This document shows positions 5,404 to 9,177 of a stretch of 9,177 nucleotides of DNA, piece after piece. The position numbers and the translations under genes are program-made. Within the stretch, counting starts at the first letter, position 1; the number at the start of each line of letters is the position of its first letter. Under the pieces are notes generated by a model that was given only the letters and a program-made list of their open reading frames with translations, had not been told where the DNA came from and made no database searches. The DNA comes from Burkholderiales bacterium (lineage in GTDB: Bacteria > Pseudomonadota > Gammaproteobacteria > Burkholderiales > Burkholderiaceae), in contig CANBQJ010000147.1 of assembly GCA_947371645.1 (NCBI GenBank), forward strand, positions 1 to 9,177, in the 5' to 3' direction.

Positions 5404-6152
5404 CACCGCCCACCCGTCACGTCCAGGATGGCGCCAGCGGTGTAGCTGGCTTGCTCGCCCAACAGCCACGCGATGGCATCGGCCACTTCTTGTGGGCGCG
5501 CCGCACGGCCCATGGGCAGGGTGGGCCCCAGGCGGGCCACGCGGTCGGGCTCGCCGCCCGAGGCGTGGATGCCGGTGTCGGTGATGCCCGGGCGCACGGC
5601 GACCACGCGCACGCCTTCTGCGGCCACCTCTTTGGCCAGCCCCTGCGTGAAGACGTCCACCGCGCCCTTGCTGGCGGCGTAGTCCACGTACAAGCCGGGC
5701 GAGCCCGTGCGCACCGCGCTGCTGGACACGTTGACGATCACACCGCCCGCGCCACCGTGCAGGGTCGACATGCGGCGCACGGCTTCGCGGGCGCACAGCA
5801 AGGTGCCCAGCACGTTGACGGCCAGCATGCGCTGCAGGCGCTCACCGCTCATGTCAGCCAGTTTGGCGCTGCGGTCCACGATGCCGGCGTTGTTGACCAA
5901 ACCGGTCAACGGGGGCAGTTGCGCATCCGCTGCAGCGAACAATGCCCGCACTTCGTCTTCATGGGCGATGTCGGCTTGAGCGATGATCGCTTGCTGTGCG
6001 CCTGCCTGCAGGCAGGCCTGGGCCACGGCCTGGGCCGCATCCCGCTGGTGGGCGTAGTGAATGAGCAAGGCGTGGCCACGGCGCGCGAGGGTCAAGGCGG
6101 TGGCGGCGCCGATGCCCTGGCTGGCGCCCGTGATGAGGGTGGAGGCTTGCAT
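5403..6152 (-). CDS. SDR-family NAD(P)-dependent oxidoreductase
   Basis: Complete 249-residue classical short-chain dehydrogenase/reductase, cytoplasmic. Cofactor motif TGASQGIG is at residues 8-15, NNAG at 87-90, the structural Asn at 113, catalytic Ser145 (NVSSSAV), Tyr158 and Lys162 (YAASK), and RPG at 187-189. The C-terminus GAILDVTGGR is typical. The overall pattern resembles the YgfF / glucose-1-dehydrogenase-like SDRs, but the substrate cannot be read from sequence. His32 and Tyr33 follow the second beta strand with no acidic residue there, which leans towards NADP(H). The ATG at 6152 has no strong ribosome site. It diverges from macA with 68 nt between the starts, and converges on the DUF3034 gene. 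Nothing in the context ties it functionally to either side. Confidence 0.93.
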   Translation of the reverse strand: MQASTLITGASQGIGAATALTLARRGHALLIHYAHQRDAAQAVAQACLQAGAQQAIIAQADIAHEDEVRALFAAADAQLPPLTGLVNNAGIVDRSAKLADMSGERLQRMLAVNVLGTLLCAREAVRRMSTLHGGAGGVIVNVSSSAVRTGSPGLYVDYAASKGAVDVFTQGLAKEVAAEGVRVVAVRPGITDTGIHASGGEPDRVARLGPTLPMGRAARPQEVADAIAWLLGEQASYTAGAILDVTGGR

Positions 6153-6220
6153 GTGTCAAATTTACATGAGCTTCACACGGCGCTTGCCGGCGCGACACAG
6201 AGCTTTGAGACACTGACAGG

Positions 6221-7429
6221 ATGAATTGGATGACATTCAAATGGTTCAAGGGATGGCGTTTGGGCCTGGTCCTTTTGGTGCTGGCCGCAGCGGCTTACGG
6301 TGTCAAACGGGCGTTCTTCACGCCACCTGCAGCGCCCCAGGTGATCACCGCCAAGGTGGTGGCTGACGAACTGGAGGACACCGTGCTGGCCAGCGGCACG
6401 ATGCTGGCGGCACGTGAGGTGAACGTGGGTGCGCAGGCCACTGGCCAGATCAAGCGCATTTATGTGGACCTGGGCGACAAGGTCAGGAAGGGGCAGCTGG
6501 TCGCCGAAATCGACTCCACGACGCAGACCAACGCCTTGCGCAACGCTCAAGCCCAGATCGCCTTGTTGCAAGCCCAGCGCCGCGCCAAGCAGGCCTTGCT
6601 CAAACAGGCACAGCTCAACTTGCAGCGCAAGCAGGCCCTGATTCAGCAGGACGCGGGCTCGCGCGCCGATGTGGACGACGCCGAGGCCTCCGTGGCCACC
6701 ACGGCCGCCGACCTGGCTGCGCTCGACGCGCAGATCAAGCAGGCCAGCATCTCGCTGGACACCGCCGAGGTCAACCTGGGCTACACGCGCATGACCTCGC
6801 CCATCGACGGCACCGTGATCGCCATCGTGCTGGAAGAGGGGCGCACCGTGAACGCCTTGCAGGCGGCGCCCACGGTCATCAAGCTGGCCAAGCTGGACCA
6901 GATCCTGGTGCGCGCTCAGATCTCCGAAGCCGATGTGGTGCGGGTCAAGCCTGGCCTGCCCGCCTACTTCACCATCCTCGGTGACCCGAACCACCGGTAT
7001 GAGACCAGGCTGCGGGGCATCGAGCCGGTGCCTGAAGTCGACCAGACCGACACCAAGGTCACCACGGCAACGGCCACCACCACGGCCATCTACTACAACG
7101 GCCTGTTCGACATCCCCAACACCGATGGCCGGCTGCGGCCGCTGATGACCGCACAGGTCAACATCGTGCTCAACAAGGTGGACAAGGCCCTGATCATCCC
7201 GGCCAGTGCCTTGGGCAAGCGGGACCGCAAAACCAGGGCTTACACCGTCAGCGTGCTGGAGACACAGGGCGAGCTCAAGAAAGTGGTTCAGCGCCAGGTC
7301 AAGATCGGCCTGAACAACCGCGTGCAGGCCCAGGTGCTCGAAGGCCTCAAGGAAGGCGAGGAAGTGGTGGTGGGCGAGGCCAGCGGTGCCTCAGGCGGCG
7401 GTGGACGTCGTCCGGGCGGCATGTTCTGA
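6221..7429 (+). CDS. macA: MacA-like periplasmic adaptor of a tripartite efflux pump
   Basis: Complete 402-residue membrane-fusion protein linking an inner-membrane MacB transporter to an outer-membrane TolC-type channel. Residues 12-29 form a single N-terminal membrane anchor. The lipoyl domain is split: first half about 66-98 (GAQATGQIKRIYVDLGDKV), second half about 186-220 (TSPIDGTVI, then EEGRTVNALQ). Between them an Ala/Gln-rich coiled-coil hairpin spans about 102-182. The beta-barrel part contains AQISEADVVRVKPGLPAYF, a signature shared with E. coli MacA. The tail is Gly/Arg-rich (SGGGGRRPGGMF). The length is somewhat above E. coli MacA (371 aa). ATG 6221 has AGG directly adjacent; ATG 6230, three codons later, has better spacing and may be the true start. 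macB follows after 12 nt, so the pair is an operon. Confidence 0.94.
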   Translation: MNWMTFKWFKGWRLGLVLLVLAAAAYGVKRAFFTPPAAPQVITAKVVADELEDTVLASGTMLAAREVNVGAQATGQIKRIYVDLGDKVRKGQLVAEIDSTTQTNALRNAQAQIALLQAQRRAKQALLKQAQLNLQRKQALIQQDAGSRADVDDAEASVATTAADLAALDAQIKQASISLDTAEVNLGYTRMTSPIDGTVIAIVLEEGRTVNALQAAPTVIKLAKLDQILVRAQISEADVVRVKPGLPAYFTILGDPNHRYETRLRGIEPVPEVDQTDTKVTTATATTTAIYYNGLFDIPNTDGRLRPLMTAQVNIVLNKVDKALIIPASALGKRDRKTRAYTVSVLETQGELKKVVQRQVKIGLNNRVQAQVLEGLKEGEEVVVGEASGASGGGGRRPGGMF

Positions 7430-7441
7430 TTCAGGCTTGAC

Positions 7442-9177
7442 ATGGCTCACCGCGAACTCGCTCCGCCCTACAGCGCGCCCTCCTCGTCATCCGGTGGGGC
7501 GCGGGGCAACGCCGTGCCGGCGCCGGTGCTGCTGGAGGTGCAGGACCTCTGGCGCGAGTACCCCAGTGGCGACGGCACCGTGGCCGTGCTGCGGGGCGTG
7601 AACCTGCGCATCTTCGAAGGCGAGATGGTGGCCATCATCGGCGCCTCGGGATCGGGCAAGTCGACGCTGATGAACATCCTGGGCTGCCTGGACCGGCCCA
7701 CGCGTGGCAGCTACAAGGTGGCGGGCCAGGCCACGTCGGCGCTGGAGCCCGATCAGCTGGCCGGTCTGCGCCGCGAACACTTCGGCTTCATCTTTCAGCG
7801 CTACCACTTGCTGGGCGACATGAGCGCCGTGGGCAACGCCGAGATCCCGGCCATCTATGCCGGCCTGCAGAAGTCGGCGCGCAGCGCCAAGGCGGCAGCT
7901 TTGCTGGGCCGGCTGGGCCTGAGCGAGCGCCTGGCCAACAAGCCGGGGCAGCTCTCTGGCGGTCAGCAGCAGCGCGTGAGCATCGCGCGGGCGCTGATGA
8001 ATGGCGGCGACGTCATCCTGGCCGACGAGCCCACCGGTGCGCTGGACAGCAGCAGTGGCGAAGAGGTGATGCGCATCCTCAAGGAGCTGCACGCCGATGG
8101 CCACACGGTGATCATCGTCACCCACGACGCCAAGGTTGCGCAGCACGCGCAGCGCGTCATCGAGGTGGCCGACGGCCAGATCGTGCGCGATTCCACTGGC
8201 GGTGAAGCCCCTTTGTTGCAACCACGCGCACCTGAGCCGCCACCGGCCAACCTCAAGCCCTGGCGCGCCCAGATCGACCGCTTCACCGAGGCCTTTGCCA
8301 TGGCAGTGCGGGCCATGGCGGGCCACCGCCTGCGCACCTTGCTGACCATGCTGGGCATCATCATCGGCATCGCGTCGGTGGTGTCCATGGTGGCCCTGGG
8401 CGAGGGCTCGCGCCAGCGGGTGCTCAAGGACATCTCGGCGATGGGCACCAACACCATCGACATCTTCCCGGGCAAGAACTTTGGCGACCGCCAGGCCGCG
8501 CGCATCCGCACCATGGTGCCGGCCGATGCCACGGCCATCGAGCAACTGAGCTATGTGGACAGCGTGACGCCCACGGTGAGCACCAGCGTGACCCTGCGGC
8601 GCGGCAACATGGAAGCGACCGCCAACGTCAACGGCGTGGGCGAGCAGTTCTTCCGCGTCAAGGGCTATACCCTGGCGCAGGGGCAGGCCTTCGACGCCGA
8701 CAGCGTGCGCCGCCAGACGCAGGAAGCCGTGATCGACCCGGGCACCCAGGCCGCGATGTTCCCCAATGGCGAGAACCCGCTGGGCCAGGTGATTTTCCTG
8801 GGGGCGGTGCCCGTGCGCATCATTGGCGTCACGGCGCCCCAGGAGAGCATGTTCTCCATGGGCGACAACCTCAACGTCTGGGTGCCGGTGACCACCGGCA
8901 TGCGGCGCGTGATCGGCACGCGCTACCTGCGCAGCATCACGGTGCGGGTGAACGAAGACGTGTCGTCCACGGCGGCTGAATCGGGCATCACGAAGTTGCT
9001 CACCCAGCGCCACAACACGCAGGACTTCTTCACCCGCAACAGCGACAGCATCCGCCAGACGATCGAGAGCACCACGCAGACCATGACGCTGCTGATTTCG
9101 TCGATCGCCGTGATCTCGCTCATCGTGGGCGGCATCGGGGTGATGAACATCATGCTGGTGTCGGTCACCGAGCGCAC
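7442..9177 (+). CDS. macB: MacB-like ABC transporter, ATPase plus permease (3' end outside window)
   Basis: Open from ATG 7442 to the window end without a stop: 578 codons visible of an expected 640-660. The N-terminal ABC domain has Walker A GASGSGKS (67-74), Q-loop Gln119, signature LSGGQ (171-175), Walker B VILADEP (191-197) with Glu196, D-loop ALDS and switch His228. A Pro-rich linker follows at about 255-273. The first membrane helix ([20 protein letters not shown], about 300-319) matches E. coli MacB, then a large periplasmic domain runs to about 548. The second helix ([19 protein letters not shown]) leads into [11 protein letters not shown] at the edge. MacB uses ATP to drive periplasmic substrates (macrolides, peptides or lipopeptides in known cases) through MacA and TolC by mechanotransmission; the substrate here is unknown. 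An N-terminal extension of about 28 residues precedes the ABC fold. A weak AGG lies 6-8 nt before the start. Confidence 0.95.
   Translation, partial: MAHRELAPPYSAPSSSSGGARGNAVPAPVLLEVQDLWREYPSGDGTVAVLRGVNLRIFEGEMVAIIGASGSGKSTLMNILGCLDRPTRGSYKVAGQATSALEPDQLAGLRREHFGFIFQRYHLLGDMSAVGNAEIPAIYAGLQKSARSAKAAALLGRLGLSERLANKPGQLSGGQQQRVSIARALMNGGDVILADEPTGALDSSSGEEVMRILKELHADGHTVIIVTHDAKVAQHAQRVIEVADGQIVRDSTGGEAPLLQPRAPEPPPANLKPWRAQIDRFTEAFAMAVRAMAGHRLRTLLTMLGIIIGIASVVSMVALGEGSRQRVLKDISAMGTNTIDIFPGKNFGDRQAARIRTMVPADATAIEQLSYVDSVTPTVSTSVTLRRGNMEATANVNGVGEQFFRVKGYTLAQGQAFDADSVRRQTQEAVIDPGTQAAMFPNGENPLGQVIFLGAVPVRIIGVTAPQESMFSMGDNLNVWVPVTTGMRRVIGTRYLRSITVRVNEDVSSTAAESGITKLLTQRHNTQDFFTRNSDSIRQTIESTTQTMTLLISSIAVISLIVGGIGVMNIMLVSVTER

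Noticed and set aside
6161..6190. TTTACA as a -35 for macA
   Set aside because: No acceptable -10 lies 16-18 nt downstream (the region is GC-rich), so a promoter cannot be supported.
6173..6994. Minus-strand 273-codon frame opposite macA
   Set aside because: Antisense shadow of the MacA coiled-coil and lipoyl region; low-complexity Gly/His/Val composition.
7487..9013. Long 508-codon open frame on the minus strand
   Set aside because: It is antisense to macB, whose plus-strand frame shows every ABC and MacB motif in order. The His/Ala/Gly-rich product is typical of antisense shadows in GC-rich genes.

Overview
The window is ordinary chromosomal DNA of a high-GC beta-proteobacterium. PhaB is very close to the Cupriavidus protein, LexA has the beta/gamma-type helix-turn-helix, and a DUF3034 outer-membrane protein is present, so I infer Burkholderiales (Comamonadaceae / Leptothrix-Aquabacterium-like). 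This is not a database result. I see no transposase, integrase, tRNA, rRNA, CRISPR array or plasmid gene, and base composition looks even throughout.

Layout. (1) 1-948: the end of an acetyl-CoA acetyltransferase (phaA) and a complete acetoacetyl-CoA reductase (phaB), the two steps that make the PHB precursor, closed by a UUCG-loop hairpin. (2) 979-2197, minus strand: lexA, then a small unknown gene with a strong ribosome binding site. A perfect 15-bp inverted repeat lies between them. The lexA promoter carries two adjacent LexA boxes, one over the -35 and one over the -10. (3) 2190-3200, plus strand: an L-asparaginase diverging from lexA. It has no ATG start, and its most likely start (TTG) lies inside the second LexA box. 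(4) 3219-5350: a compact divergent group. On the minus strand are a predicted lipoprotein truncated globin and a secreted cupredoxin, coupled by an ATGA overlap. On the plus strand is a DUF3034 outer-membrane protein. All three are predicted to act outside the cytoplasm. (5) 5403-6152, minus strand: a short-chain dehydrogenase. (6) 6221-9177, plus strand: macA and macB of a MacAB-type tripartite exporter, with macB cut by the window end.

The strongest candidate for something little described is the globin/cupredoxin/DUF3034 group. It would put a haem protein, a type-1 copper protein and an outer-membrane barrel side by side in the envelope. Aligned by eye to M. tuberculosis HbN, the globin keeps the proximal His and CD1 Phe but has Leu and Val where the distal Tyr (B10) and Gln (E11) should be. 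The lexA region is second: a dual operator, a shared divergent start region, an unknown downstream small protein and a long inverted repeat.
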